64,000 nt of DNA. It comes from Actinomadura macra NBRC 14102 (GTDB lineage: Bacteria; Actinomycetota; Actinomycetes; Streptosporangiales; Streptosporangiaceae). How positions within the stretch are numbered: the first letter of the stretch is position 1; every line of letters begins with the position of its first letter. The DNA lies in contig NZ_BCQT01000015.1 in the NCBI RefSeq assembly GCF_001552215.1, positions 124,001-188,000 on the forward strand. The letters run 5' to 3'. Positions 17,341 through 26,099 of the stretch are shown one piece after another. Both the position numbers and the translations under genes were made by a program. The notes under the pieces are model-generated. The model was not told the origin of the DNA, searched no databases, and saw only the letters and a list, made by a program, of their open reading frames with translations.

Positions 17341-17730
17341 TCAGCTCCCGCTCCGGCCGCCGCCGCCGAACCCACCGCGGCTCAGGGTGTGCCCGCTACC
17401 CGACTTGATCTTGCCCTTGCTGGGCCGAAAGCTGCTGCCGCCCGTCGCGAAGCCCGCGGAGTCGCGCTTGCCGCCGTAGTACCAGAAATATCGGTTGTAG
17501 GACGAGGTGTGACCGCTGTCGATGTCGTTCGGGTTGCAGAGGCCGTCCGACACCACCTTGTAGCCGCCCTGCGTCTTGCCTATCGCCGAGGCGCTCCGGT
17601 CCACGCAGTACGCGGTGGTCGACTTGGAACCGCAGGCGACCAGAGTGAGCGACAGCGCGCTTAGCATCCCGACCTTGACGGCGCGAGAGCTGAGCCGGCG
17701 AGGGGGCTCCTGTGGGGGCAAGGAGAACAC
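17341..17730 (-). CDS. Small lipoprotein with Gly/Ser-rich tail (YgiB-like position)
   Basis: Predicted lipoprotein of about 129 residues. A basic stretch leads to a hydrophobic segment and the lipobox LVAC at the start of CGSKSTTAYC. The mature part has two further cysteines early (YCVDRS and GLCNP), an aromatic patch (YNRYFWYYGG), and a tail ending GGFGGGGRSGS. The start is uncertain: GTG at 17730, TTG at 17721 (better spaced from AAGGA) or an upstream ATG at 17811. It precedes and is coupled to the YgiC-like ligase, the place YgiB (DUF1190) holds in E. coli; homology to YgiB is an inference from position and the Ser/Gly tail. The flexible C-terminus could be the ligase's protein substrate (speculative). 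Confidence 0.65.
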   Translation of the reverse strand: MFSLPPQEPPRRLSSRAVKVGMLSALSLTLVACGSKSTTAYCVDRSASAIGKTQGGYKVVSDGLCNPNDIDSGHTSSYNRYFWYYGGKRDSAGFATGGSSFRPSKGKIKSGSGHTLSRGGFGGGGRSGS

Positions 17731-17926
17731 GTCCTTCGAAACGAGGCGGCAAGCATCCGGAAGGTTCCGGACTGCATGGTCGGACACCCCCATAGAGAAG
17801 GAATCCGACATGCGGAGCCATAGCCTAGAGGCGCCCTACATGGGACGGAAGTGACGTGTGTTCCGGTTCCGTCACATCCTCGTCGCCGTCGGAGGTCGGG
17901 CCGTAACGAGCGGGCCTGCCCGGACG

Positions 17927-18796
17927 TCAGTCTGGAACGGGCAGGTGCGCGTACAGGTCCATCGCGTCCACGGTCGCGGGCAGATCACTGACCTGCCCGT
18001 CGCCGACCTCCACTACGCGCCATTCGCCGTCCGTACGACGTGCGAGGTCGGTGGTGATGAACCGGCAGCCGAGCGCCCGCACGGCGGGGGCGACGCCGGT
18101 CAGATCCGGGTCGGGTTCCACATCCGGACTGTCGGGGTGCGGCCCCACCAGGGCCGGCTCCCCGTCCACCCACCACACACGCGCCTCGCCCTCGCCGTCG
18201 TACGGCTCGTACTCGCGCACGACAAGGCCGCCCGCCAAGTGGTCATCCTGCAATGCGATCATCTTGGCCGCGATGTCGTGCAATTGGGCGAGGTTCTTCA
18301 CGTCGGGTACGAAGCAGGCCTCGTCCCACTCGTGCTTGCGTGACTTCACATAGTCCTTGATCACACCAGGCCCGCCGTTCAGCGGACGGACGAGTTCGCT
18401 CAGCTCGTTCAGGTCGCCCGGGTCCTGCCCAACCGCCAAGGGGCGCCACACACTGTGCGGGGTCAAGCCGGCGAACGTGTCGTGCCAGCCCGGCAGTTCG
18501 TGGGCCCGCCGGTAGTCGTCGGGGTGGGTCAGTAGCACCGTCCCGCGCCGTTTCATTGCGGCGGCGGCCGCGGCGTACTCATCGCCCGTGAGCATCCAGC
18601 CGCGGTACCAGACCGCGCCCATCTCGGACGGCACCGCGCGCACCGCCCCCTCCACGTCCCCGCGTCTCAGCGCGTCGTGGTCGAGCAGGGCGATCTCGCC
18701 GTAGTGGTCCCGCACGGCCGCCGCCTCGCGGGAGAAGTGCGGGTCAACGCGCCGTGGGTGGAGCGGATCGACGCAGAAGAGGACGGTCAGCGTCAT
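17927..18796 (-). CDS. ATP-grasp domain protein (DUF4343-like)
   Basis: Cytoplasmic protein of 289 residues. The N-terminal half is a Rossmann-like pre-ATP-grasp domain beginning TLTVLFCVDPLHPRRVD. The C-terminal half is an ATP-grasp fold: VIKDYVKSRKHEWDEACF, then VVREYEPYDGEGEARVWWVDG, and the metal-binding DGEWRVVEVGDGQVSDLP near the end. It probably activates a carboxylate for amide bond formation; the substrate is unknown. The ATG has GGAGG upstream at good distance. It lies 196 bp upstream of the lipoprotein/YgiC/DUF350 genes on the same strand, so the locus holds two different ATP-grasp enzymes. It is divergent from recA. Confidence 0.8.
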   Translation of the reverse strand: MTLTVLFCVDPLHPRRVDPHFSREAAAVRDHYGEIALLDHDALRRGDVEGAVRAVPSEMGAVWYRGWMLTGDEYAAAAAAMKRRGTVLLTHPDDYRRAHELPGWHDTFAGLTPHSVWRPLAVGQDPGDLNELSELVRPLNGGPGVIKDYVKSRKHEWDEACFVPDVKNLAQLHDIAAKMIALQDDHLAGGLVVREYEPYDGEGEARVWWVDGEPALVGPHPDSPDVEPDPDLTGVAPAVRALGCRFITTDLARRTDGEWRVVEVGDGQVSDLPATVDAMDLYAHLPVPD

Positions 18797-18887
18797 GATG
18801 GAACCCTCCGTGGACGGCGCCAGCGTACGGTGTCCGGACCAACATACGCACGGAGATTCCCGGTCAATTCCGTACGTGAGATGTTGA

Positions 18888-18903
18888 TCGAACTGATGTT
18901 CGG
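18888..18903. promoter_or_regulatory. SOS box (LexA operator) upstream of recA
   Basis: The sequence TCGAAC-TGAT-GTTCGG matches the actinobacterial/Gram-positive LexA consensus TCGAAC-N4-GTTCGA at 11 of 12 arm positions. It lies 134 bp upstream of the recA start and 92 bp from the divergent ATP-grasp gene start. The remaining intergenic DNA (18797-19036) holds no other element I can name with confidence. Confidence 0.88.
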
Positions 18904-19036
18904 TAAGCTGACCCGGTCCGCGGCGTCGTCCACAGGCGCGCCGGGGATTCGAAAGTGTCGGTGGCCCGCCGTAACGTCGCCTTCGACATCGCAAGCAGCG
19001 GCCGAGAGCCGACAGTCACGACGAGAAGGACATCTC

Positions 19037-20161
19037 ATGGCAGCGAACGACCGGGAGAAGGCTCTCGAGACCGCACTCGCCCAGATCGAGCGGCAGTTCG
19101 GCAAGGGCTCGGTCATGCGGATGGGCCAGGAGGCGCGGGCACCGGTCGAGGTGATCCCCACCGGCGCCATCGCGCTCGACATCGCGCTCGGCATCGGCGG
19201 CCTGCCCCGCGGACGCGTCGTCGAGGTGTACGGCCCCGAGGGCTCCGGCAAGACCTCCATCGCCCTGCACGCGGTGGCCAGCGTCCAGAAGAAGGGCGGC
19301 ATCGCCGCGTTCGTCGACGCCGAGCACGCCCTCGACCCCGAGTACGCCGCCAAGCTCGGCGTCGACATCGACGCCCTGCTGGTCTCCCAGCCCGACACCG
19401 GTGAGCAGGCCCTGGAGATCACCGACATGTTGATCCGCTCCGGGTCGATCGACATCGTGATCATCGACTCGGTGGCCGCGCTGGTCCCGCGCGCCGAGAT
19501 CGAGGGCGAGATGGGCGACAGCCACGTCGGCCTCCAGGCCCGTCTGATGTCGCAGGCGCTCCGTAAGCTCACCGGCGCGATCAACCAGACCAAGACGACC
19601 GTCCTGTTCATCAACCAGCTCCGCGAGAAGGTCGGCGTCATGTTCGGCTCGCCGGAGACCACCACCGGCGGGAAGGCGCTGAAGTTCTACGCCTCCGTCC
19701 GCCTCGACGTCCGGCGCATCGAGACACTCAAGGACGGCACCGAGGCCGTCGGCAACCGCGTCCGTGTCAAGGTCGTCAAGAACAAGATGGCTCCGCCGTT
19801 CCGGGTCGCCGACTTCGACCTTCTCTACGGTCAGGGCATCAGCCGCGAGGGCGGCCTGATCGACCTCGGCGTGGAGCACGGCTTCGTCCGCAAGTCCGGT
19901 GCCTGGTACACCTACGACGGCGACCAGCTCGGCCAGGGCAAGGAGAACGCTCGCAACTTCCTCAAGGCCAACCCCGACATGGCGGACGGCATCGAGAAGA
20001 AGATCAAGGAGAAGCTGGGCATCGGCCCGAAGGTCGACAAGGAGGCCGAGCCCGCCGCGGTCGACGCGGCGCCGCCGGCCCCGACGACCCCGCCCGCCAC
20101 CACCAAGGCCGCCTCCGGTGGGAGGAAGTCCACCAAGGCCGTCAAATCGGGTGATTCCTGA
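19037..20161 (+). CDS. recA: Recombinase RecA
   Basis: DNA strand-exchange ATPase and LexA co-protease, 374 residues. Walker A is GPEGSGKT (66-73); VDAEHALDPEYAAKLG, IIDSVAALVPRAEIEGEMGDSHVGLQ and the DNA-binding loop around FINQLREKVGVMFGSPETTTGG are textbook RecA. The C-terminus carries an Ala/Pro/Thr-rich extension from about residue 335 with a Lys/Ser-rich end, typical of actinobacteria. I chose the ATG with AAGGA eight bases upstream. The gene is preceded by an SOS box and followed by recX 196 bp downstream. Confidence 0.99.
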   Translation: MAANDREKALETALAQIERQFGKGSVMRMGQEARAPVEVIPTGAIALDIALGIGGLPRGRVVEVYGPEGSGKTSIALHAVASVQKKGGIAAFVDAEHALDPEYAAKLGVDIDALLVSQPDTGEQALEITDMLIRSGSIDIVIIDSVAALVPRAEIEGEMGDSHVGLQARLMSQALRKLTGAINQTKTTVLFINQLREKVGVMFGSPETTTGGKALKFYASVRLDVRRIETLKDGTEAVGNRVRVKVVKNKMAPPFRVADFDLLYGQGISREGGLIDLGVEHGFVRKSGAWYTYDGDQLGQGKENARNFLKANPDMADGIEKKIKEKLGIGPKVDKEAEPAAVDAAPPAPTTPPATTKAASGGRKSTKAVKSGDS

Positions 20162-20217
20162 CGGCGAATCCCCCGATACGGGTGACTCTTGACGAAGAGT
20201 AAGCGATGATCTCGTAT

Positions 20218-20237
20218 GTAGGGCGGCGGCGCCTTAC
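20218..20237 (+). terminator. Weak hairpin between recA and recX
   Basis: Eight base pairs including one G-T close a four-base loop (GTAGGGCG with CGCCTTAC). It lies in the middle of the 196-bp recA-recX gap. In other actinomycetes recX is expressed by partial read-through from recA; a weak hairpin here would fit, but this is inference. Confidence 0.35.
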
Positions 20238-20357
20238 CCGGCACCGGCCTGCCGGTGGACGGACCTTCCCCGATGGCGCCGCCGCTCCCCTGGGCCGGGT
20301 CGCCGAGCCGGCCGGGTTCGGCGGTGACCGGGGCACTCCATCCGGGCGGCGACGGCC

Positions 20358-20891
20358 GTGACGGAACGTGCCACCGGCAAGCGCCCGGCCGATCCCGAGG
20401 CCGCCGCGCGGGAGCTGTGCCTGCGGCTGCTGGCGGCGTCTCCCCGTACCCGTGCGCAGCTCGCGGACGCGCTACGCCGCAAGAGCATCCCCGACGAGGT
20501 GGCCGACCGCGTCCTGTCGCGTTTCACCGACGTCGGCCTCATCGACGACGAGGCGTTCGCGCAAGCCTGGGTCCAATCCCGTCACGCCGGCCGCGGCCTC
20601 GCCAAACGCGCCCTGGCCGCCGAGCTTCGCCGCCGCGGCGTGGCCGACGACACCGTCAGCGACGCCGTCGAGTCCCTGAACCCGGGCCAGGAGGAGGCGA
20701 CCGCCCGAACCCTGGTCGATCGCAGGCTTCGTGCCACCCGCGGCCTTGACCCCGCCAAACGCACCCGCCGCCTGGTCGGTCTCCTGGCCCGGAAGGGCTA
20801 CTCTCCAGCCCTTTCCTACCGCGTGGTCAAAGAAGCCCTGGAAGAAGAAGGCGTCACCCTGGAAGACCTCCCCGCCCCGCCCCTCGACTGA
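20358..20891 (+). CDS. recX: Regulatory protein RecX
   Basis: Modulator of RecA filaments, 177 residues, composed of tandem three-helix repeats. The characteristic segments are AARELCLRLLAASPRTRAQL, LSRFTDVGLIDDEAFAQAWV, AKRALAAELRRRGV and RRLVGLLARKGYSPALSYRVVKEAL. The start is GTG with only a weak GGCGACGG ribosome site. It follows recA on the same strand, the standard arrangement. Confidence 0.95.
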   Translation: MTERATGKRPADPEAAARELCLRLLAASPRTRAQLADALRRKSIPDEVADRVLSRFTDVGLIDDEAFAQAWVQSRHAGRGLAKRALAAELRRRGVADDTVSDAVESLNPGQEEATARTLVDRRLRATRGLDPAKRTRRLVGLLARKGYSPALSYRVVKEALEEEGVTLEDLPAPPLD

Positions 20892-21244
20892 CTCGCCGAT
20901 TCCTGCCACGCCCCCCGTTCGCCGGGTCAAGGAAGGTGGTAAGTAAGGAGTCACGCGGGCGTTCGGTTAGTCCGGAATGCCCGACGTTTGCTTGCTCATT
21001 ACCTCCATGCCGCTTACCGTTACGGCAGTGAGGAGTTACTCCGCGTCTTGCGGATTGCTATACGGCCGAGCACGTTCGAGCAGCTGAGAGGCATAAGGGG
21101 CAGGTTCGTTGGCCGGATTCGGCCGAGGTACCGGGGACGCGTGCGCCGCGGCCCGGTGATGTCGCGCGCCCCGGCCGGGCGCGAGTAAGTCCTCGCTTGG
21201 AGGGCCCCGACAGGCTGGGCCCGCGGCGAGGAAGGATCTGCCTC
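20892..21244 (+). other. recX-rny intergenic region, probable rny promoter
   Basis: This 353-bp stretch has no convincing gene. A possible promoter is TTACTC, 17 bases, TATACG (about 21033-21061), which would give a leader of roughly 180 nt before rny. No strong hairpin follows recX. The GC content is lower around 20940-21070 than in the flanks. Confidence 0.3.
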
Positions 21245-22816
21245 ATGGAGAGCGTCCTGCTGGGTGCAGCGCTGCTGGTGACCCTGGTCGCTCTCGTCAT
21301 CGTCGTCCTCCGGCGGCCCGGCATGCCGGGCCGGGCGGCGGCGGAGATGGCCCGGGCGCACAGCGAGGCGGACGAGGTCAGGACGAAGGCCAAGCTGGAC
21401 GCCCAGAGCGTGCTGGAGAAGGCCGAAGGGCAGGCGCGCCGCATCGCCGCCGAGACGCGCGCGGAGCTGGAGGAGGAGGGGCGCGCCCTCCGGGAGGATC
21501 TGCGGACGCTCAGGGAGGATCTGGAGCGCCGGGAGAGCCGCCTCGCCGAGCGCGAACAGCGGCTGGACGGCGAGGTCCGGCGGCTGGAGGAGTGGTCCGG
21601 CCGCCTCGCGGAGGCCAAACGGACGCTGGAGGGACGCAAACAGGAACTGGCCAAGGTCGAGGAAGAGCGGCGCCAGGTCCTGGAACGTGCGGCGGGGCTC
21701 ACCGCCGAGCAGGCCAAGATCGAGCTGGTCGCGGCGATCGAGAACCAGGCCAAACGGGAGGCCATCCCGATCACGCGGGAGATCGAGAACTCGGCGCGGG
21801 CGGAGGGCGACAAACGCGCCCGCAAGATCGTGACGCTGGCGATCCAGCGGGTCGCCAGCGAGCAGACGGCCGAGTCGGTCGTGTCGGTGCTGCACCTGCC
21901 GAGCGACGAGATGAAGGGCCGCATCATCGGGCGCGAGGGCCGCAACATCCGCGCCTTCGAGACGACCACGGGCGTGAACCTCATCATCGACGACACGCCC
22001 GAGGCGGTGCTGCTGAGCTGCTTCGACCCGGTGCGGCGGGAGGTCGGCAGGCTGACCCTGGAGAAGCTCGTCCTGGACGGGCGCATCCATCCGCAGCGGA
22101 TCGAGGAGATCTACGAGCGCAGCAAGAGCGACGTGGAGCAACTGTGTGTGCGCGCGGGCGAGGACGCCCTGGTCGAGGTCGGCATCGCGGACATGCACCC
22201 GGAGCTCATCGCCCTGCTGGGCCAGCTCCGCTACAGGACGTCCTATGGACAGAACGTCCTGAAGCACCTCATCGAGTCCGCGCACATCGCCGGGATCATG
22301 GCGAGCGAGCTGCGGTTGCCCGTAGACGTGGCCAAGCGGTGCACGCTGCTGCACGACATCGGCAAGGCCCTCACCCACGAGGTGGAGGGCAGCCACGCGC
22401 TGATCGGGGCGGAGATCGCGCGCCGCTACGGCGAGCACGAGGACGTGGTGCACGCGATCGAGGCGCATCACAACGAGGTCGAGGTACGGACGGTGGAGGC
22501 CGTCCTCACCCAGGCCGCGGACGCCATCAGCGGCAGTCGCCCGGGCGCACGCAGGGAGTCCCTGGAGGCGTACGTCAAGCGGCTGGAGCGGCTGGAGGAG
22601 ATCGCCCGGGACCGGCACGAGGGGGTGGAGAAGGTCTTCGCGATGCAGGCGGGCCGGGAGATCAGGGTGATGGTCAAGCCCGACTCCGTGGACGACATCC
22701 AGGCACAGGTCATCGCCCGCGACATCGCGAAGCAGGTCGAGGACGAGCTGACCTACCCGGGGCAGATCCGCGTGACCGTGGTGCGGGAGTCGCGGGCCAT
22801 CGAGTTCGCCCGCTGA
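21245..22816 (+). CDS. rny: Ribonuclease Y
   Basis: Membrane-anchored endoribonuclease of 523 residues. An N-terminal transmembrane helix (residues 2-21) is followed by a long charged coiled coil (about 30-190), a KH RNA-binding domain (LPSDEMKGRIIGREGRNIRAFE) and an HD metal-dependent catalytic domain with the HD pair in CTLLHDIGKAL and HAIEAHHNE. The ATG has GAAGGA upstream. RNase Y is the main mRNA-decay nuclease in Firmicutes; in actinobacteria it coexists with RNase E/J (family knowledge). It converges on an S9 peptidase gene across a terminator. Confidence 0.96.
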   Translation: MESVLLGAALLVTLVALVIVVLRRPGMPGRAAAEMARAHSEADEVRTKAKLDAQSVLEKAEGQARRIAAETRAELEEEGRALREDLRTLREDLERRESRLAEREQRLDGEVRRLEEWSGRLAEAKRTLEGRKQELAKVEEERRQVLERAAGLTAEQAKIELVAAIENQAKREAIPITREIENSARAEGDKRARKIVTLAIQRVASEQTAESVVSVLHLPSDEMKGRIIGREGRNIRAFETTTGVNLIIDDTPEAVLLSCFDPVRREVGRLTLEKLVLDGRIHPQRIEEIYERSKSDVEQLCVRAGEDALVEVGIADMHPELIALLGQLRYRTSYGQNVLKHLIESAHIAGIMASELRLPVDVAKRCTLLHDIGKALTHEVEGSHALIGAEIARRYGEHEDVVHAIEAHHNEVEVRTVEAVLTQAADAISGSRPGARRESLEAYVKRLERLEEIARDRHEGVEKVFAMQAGREIRVMVKPDSVDDIQAQVIARDIAKQVEDELTYPGQIRVTVVRESRAIEFAR

Positions 22817-22847
22817 GCCGCCCGAGCTTGCCGGTCGTCACGCGATT

Positions 22848-22883
22848 CCCGTCCGCCAACGGGTGTTCCCGGTGACGGACGGG
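22848..22883. terminator. Bidirectional terminator between rny and S9 peptidase
   Basis: CCCGTCCG (22848-22855) pairs perfectly with CGGACGGG (22876-22883). The 20-nt interior can form a second small stem CGGG/CCCG. It lies in the 74-bp gap between converging genes. Confidence 0.7.
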
Positions 22884-22890
22884 CCGGCCG

Positions 22891-24882
22891 TCAGCCGACG
22901 GTCAGATCGATGGGATCGATGTCGCGAGGCTCGAAACCGAGGGTCTGACCGTAGAAGGCCAGCTCGGCCTCCAGGCACGCGATGACCGTCCCCGCGCGCC
23001 GGAAGCCGTGCGACTCGCCCTCGAAGGTGAGGTAGGCGTACGGCATCTTCTTCTCGGCGAGCGCCACGGCGAACCGCTCGGACTGGTCTGGCGGCACCAC
23101 CGGATCGTTCAGCCCCTGCAAGAGCAGGACGGGGCAGGCCGTGCGGTCCGCGTGGTTCAGCGGCGAGCGCTCCTCGTAGGCGCGCTCGAAACCGGGCAGC
23201 GGGCCGATCAGGCCGAACAGGTACTGCGATTCGAAGTCGTGCGTGGCCTCGGCGAAGCTCTGCAGCTCACTGATCCCGAAGTAGGAGGTGGCGGCCTTGA
23301 ACACGTCGTTCTGGGTAACCGCGGCGAGCGTCGTCCAGCCGCCGGCGGAGCCCCCGCGGATCGCCAGGCGCGCGGGATCGGCGATGCCGCCGTCCACGAG
23401 CGCCCGCGCGGCGGCGACGGCGTCCTCCACGTCCACCACGCCCCATTGGCGGCGCAGACGCTCCCTGTAGGCGCGGCCGTAGCCGGTGGAGCCGCCGTAG
23501 TTGACGTCGATGACACCGATGCCGCGGCTGGTGAAGTACGCCCGTTCCAGGTTGAGCACCGTGGAGACCCGGCTGGTGGGCCCGCCGTGTACGAACACCA
23601 CGTACGGCGGCAGTTCCCCTTCTGGGGCGGTGGCCTCCGGGTTGGTCGGAGGGAAGACGTAGGCGTGGACGGGCCGTCCGAACGGCCCTTCCAGGCGTTC
23701 TGCGCGCGGCTTGGACAGGTACGCGACATCCGGTACCTCAGCCAGCTCACGGCGTAGCCCCTCGACCCGTCCCGTCGTGGAGTCGATCCGCACGACAGAC
23801 GGTGGGACGTCCGGTCCGCCGCCGATCCCGACGATGGTCGTGCCGTCCGCCGACAGTTGCGGCAGCCAGTGCTCGTACGGGACCTCCAGGTCGATGAGGT
23901 CCAGCGTCTCCGGGTCGTAGATGCCGAGGCGCATGTCGCCTTCACCGTGCAGGACGGCGAGACGGCCGTCGCCCAGGAGCGCGTACGGCATGCCTCCCAG
24001 TTGCCAGAGCGGGCCGGTGAACTCCTCCTCGGCCGGGTAGAGCGCCTGCGGTGATTCGCCGTGCAGGCCCACCTGATAGATGTTCCACCAGCCAGGCCAG
24101 TCGGAGATGACGTACAGCGATTGGTCGTCGCGCCACAGGGGGGCCACCGCGGACTCGGTGAGGCCGCCCTTGACCGTTCGGGGCGCGACCGTCTTGCCGT
24201 CCTCTACCGCGGCCACACGCAGCTCTGTGCCATCCCAGGGCATCCGCGGGTGGTTCCACTGGACCCAGGCCAGATGACCGCCGCTGGGGGACGGTGTGGG
24301 GGAGGCGTAGAAGTGCGCACCGGTCACCAGTTCCCGGATCGCCCCGGCGTTCTCCGCCGCGCTGCCGTCCAGGGGCACGGCCACGATGGCGCGCCGGATC
24401 CCCGCGACGCCCTCCTCACCCTCGCCGGGCGCCGCGATGTGCCCCTCGCACACGCACCAGATCTCGGTACCGTCCGGCGACAGCACGAAGTCGGCATAGC
24501 GCAGCCCCGCCTGGACGGCCGGCTCGGGTGTCAGCGGATACGGCTTCGGGTCGCCCTCGTCGAGCCGGTGGAGGCGCTGATCTTCGTAGTTGGCGAAGAC
24601 GAGCGACGGGCCCTCGGCGGTGCGGACCGGCAGGTATGACCGCCCGCCGTACTCGTGCACGCGCGTGCGCGCGTCCCAGGGGGCTTGCAACAGATCCGTC
24701 CGCTGACCGCCCTGGAGATGGACGACCGTGGTCCGCCCACCCTCCTCGGGTCGGGCCTCCTGCCACCACACGTCATCACCCGCGACGGTCGGAAAACTCA
24801 AGCGCAGCCGGGCGCGGGCGACATCGGCCGCAGAGATGGGTGAGGGCCAGGAGCCGTAGGGGAGGGGCGCACGAGCGGTCAT
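22891..24882 (-). CDS. S9 family (prolyl oligopeptidase-type) serine peptidase
   Basis: Cytoplasmic peptidase or acylaminoacyl peptidase of 663 residues: an N-terminal beta-propeller (about 20-400) and a C-terminal alpha/beta hydrolase domain. The catalytic triad is Ser512 in RGGSAGGW, Asp593 in GLNDPVVPP and His625 in GESHGF. There is no signal peptide. The S9C-like layout suggests cleavage of short, often N-blocked peptides; the substrate is unknown. It stands alone between a convergent rny and the terminator of the glutamate operon. No clear Shine-Dalgarno precedes the ATG. Confidence 0.9.
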   Translation of the reverse strand: MTARAPLPYGSWPSPISAADVARARLRLSFPTVAGDDVWWQEARPEEGGRTTVVHLQGGQRTDLLQAPWDARTRVHEYGGRSYLPVRTAEGPSLVFANYEDQRLHRLDEGDPKPYPLTPEPAVQAGLRYADFVLSPDGTEIWCVCEGHIAAPGEGEEGVAGIRRAIVAVPLDGSAAENAGAIRELVTGAHFYASPTPSPSGGHLAWVQWNHPRMPWDGTELRVAAVEDGKTVAPRTVKGGLTESAVAPLWRDDQSLYVISDWPGWWNIYQVGLHGESPQALYPAEEEFTGPLWQLGGMPYALLGDGRLAVLHGEGDMRLGIYDPETLDLIDLEVPYEHWLPQLSADGTTIVGIGGGPDVPPSVVRIDSTTGRVEGLRRELAEVPDVAYLSKPRAERLEGPFGRPVHAYVFPPTNPEATAPEGELPPYVVFVHGGPTSRVSTVLNLERAYFTSRGIGVIDVNYGGSTGYGRAYRERLRRQWGVVDVEDAVAAARALVDGGIADPARLAIRGGSAGGWTTLAAVTQNDVFKAATSYFGISELQSFAEATHDFESQYLFGLIGPLPGFERAYEERSPLNHADRTACPVLLLQGLNDPVVPPDQSERFAVALAEKKMPYAYLTFEGESHGFRRAGTVIACLEAELAFYGQTLGFEPRDIDPIDLTVG

Positions 24883-24982
24883 AACAGGAATCGTCTCGCA
24901 TACGGGGATCGGTTGGGGCCGTGACGGGCGGTTTGACTTCGGAAAGATACAAGCCGGTCACCAGGCGACCCCTGGGTGACGA

Positions 24983-25054
24983 CCTGTTCGCGCGACGGAG
25001 CGGGCCCTGTCGCGCGAACAGGGGCACCGACCGGTGGTCTCCGGTCGGCGCCCC
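24983..25054 (-). terminator. Two adjoining hairpins ending the glu operon
   Basis: Hairpin 1 has a perfect 14-bp stem (24983-24996 with 25009-25022) and a 12-nt loop. Hairpin 2 has GGGGC-x-CCGACCGG paired with CCGGTCGG-x-GCCCC (25021-25034 and 25041-25054) and a 6-nt loop. They share two bases at 25021-25022. Reading leftwards they follow gluD by 47 bp and precede the S9 peptidase start by about 100 bp. Confidence 0.75.
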
Positions 25055-25100
25055 TGAAACGTGAACTGGAACGTGAAACTGAGCGCAACAGCGGCGGATC

Positions 25101-26099
25101 TCACACCGGGGGCACCGCCCCTGCCCCGCCGGCGCCCATTCCCGGCACCGGCGGCGCGACGACGTCGGCGCCCATGGTCCTGGCCTCGGTCTTGCGGCTG
25201 CGCCGGCTGCGAGCCTCCAGCCAGGTCGCGAGCCGGCTCACGGCCATGTTGATCGCGATGTAGATGACCGCGACCACGATGCCGGCCTGGAGCTTGTTGT
25301 TGTGGTAGTTGGCGGGCACCGTCCGGAAGCCGACGCTGAGCAGCTCGGAGTAGGCGATGATGAACCCAAGCGCGGTGTCCTTGAGCAGGACGACGAGCTG
25401 GCTCACGATCGCCGGCATCATCACCGTGACCGCCTGCGGGAGCAGGACCAGGCGCATCACGCCGTTCTTGCGCAGGCCGACGGAGTAGGCGGCCTCCGCC
25501 TGGCCCTTCGGGATCGACTGGACGCCAGCGCGCACCACCTCGGCCAGCACCGAGCCGTTGTACATCACGAGGCCGAAGACGACCGCCGCGAACGCGGGCA
25601 CCGTGATGGTCCCGGCGTTGATCTCCACTCCGAAGAGCGAGAAGAAGTTGTCCACCAGCACGCGCTGGAAGGTGCCGAGCGGGGAGTCTGCGATCGTCGG
25701 GCTGATCTTGTTCGGGATGAAGAACGCCAGGAAGATCAAGATCAGCAGCGGGATCGCCCGGAAGAACTCCACCACGATCCCGGCCGGGACCCGCACCCAC
25801 CAGTGGTCCGACAACCGCGCCAGGCCGAAGACCACGCCGAACAGCAGGGCCAGGACGGACGCCACCGCCGCGGCCTTCAGCGTGGCCCACAGGCCGGGCA
25901 GGATCAGCTTGTCCCACACCGTCCACTTGGTGAACGGACTCCACAACTCGCCGGCGAACTGGCCCTTCTCGTTGAAGCGCCAAAGGAACGCGGCGAAGAT
26001 GCCGAGGAGGACGACCGACGCGACGACGGTCACCACGTTGTTCCGCGCGCGCGCCCGGGGCCCGGGAGCATCGAACAGGACGGTCGCTTCCTTGCTCAT
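25101..26099 (-). CDS. gluD: Glutamate-type amino acid ABC permease GluD
   Basis: Inner-membrane permease of 332 residues (HisM family). A cytoplasmic N-terminus with an Arg-rich patch precedes the first membrane segment (about 22-42); the core carries the EAA loop (RAGVQSIPKGQAEAAYSVG). The C-terminal extension of about 40 residues is Gly/Pro-rich. The ATG at 26099 overlaps the gluC stop by ATGA, so translation is coupled. It is the last gene of gluA-gluB-gluC-gluD and is followed by tandem terminators. Confidence 0.93.
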   Translation of the reverse strand: MSKEATVLFDAPGPRARARNNVVTVVASVVLLGIFAAFLWRFNEKGQFAGELWSPFTKWTVWDKLILPGLWATLKAAAVASVLALLFGVVFGLARLSDHWWVRVPAGIVVEFFRAIPLLILIFLAFFIPNKISPTIADSPLGTFQRVLVDNFFSLFGVEINAGTITVPAFAAVVFGLVMYNGSVLAEVVRAGVQSIPKGQAEAAYSVGLRKNGVMRLVLLPQAVTVMMPAIVSQLVVLLKDTALGFIIAYSELLSVGFRTVPANYHNNKLQAGIVVAVIYIAINMAVSRLATWLEARSRRSRKTEARTMGADVVAPPVPGMGAGGAGAVPPV

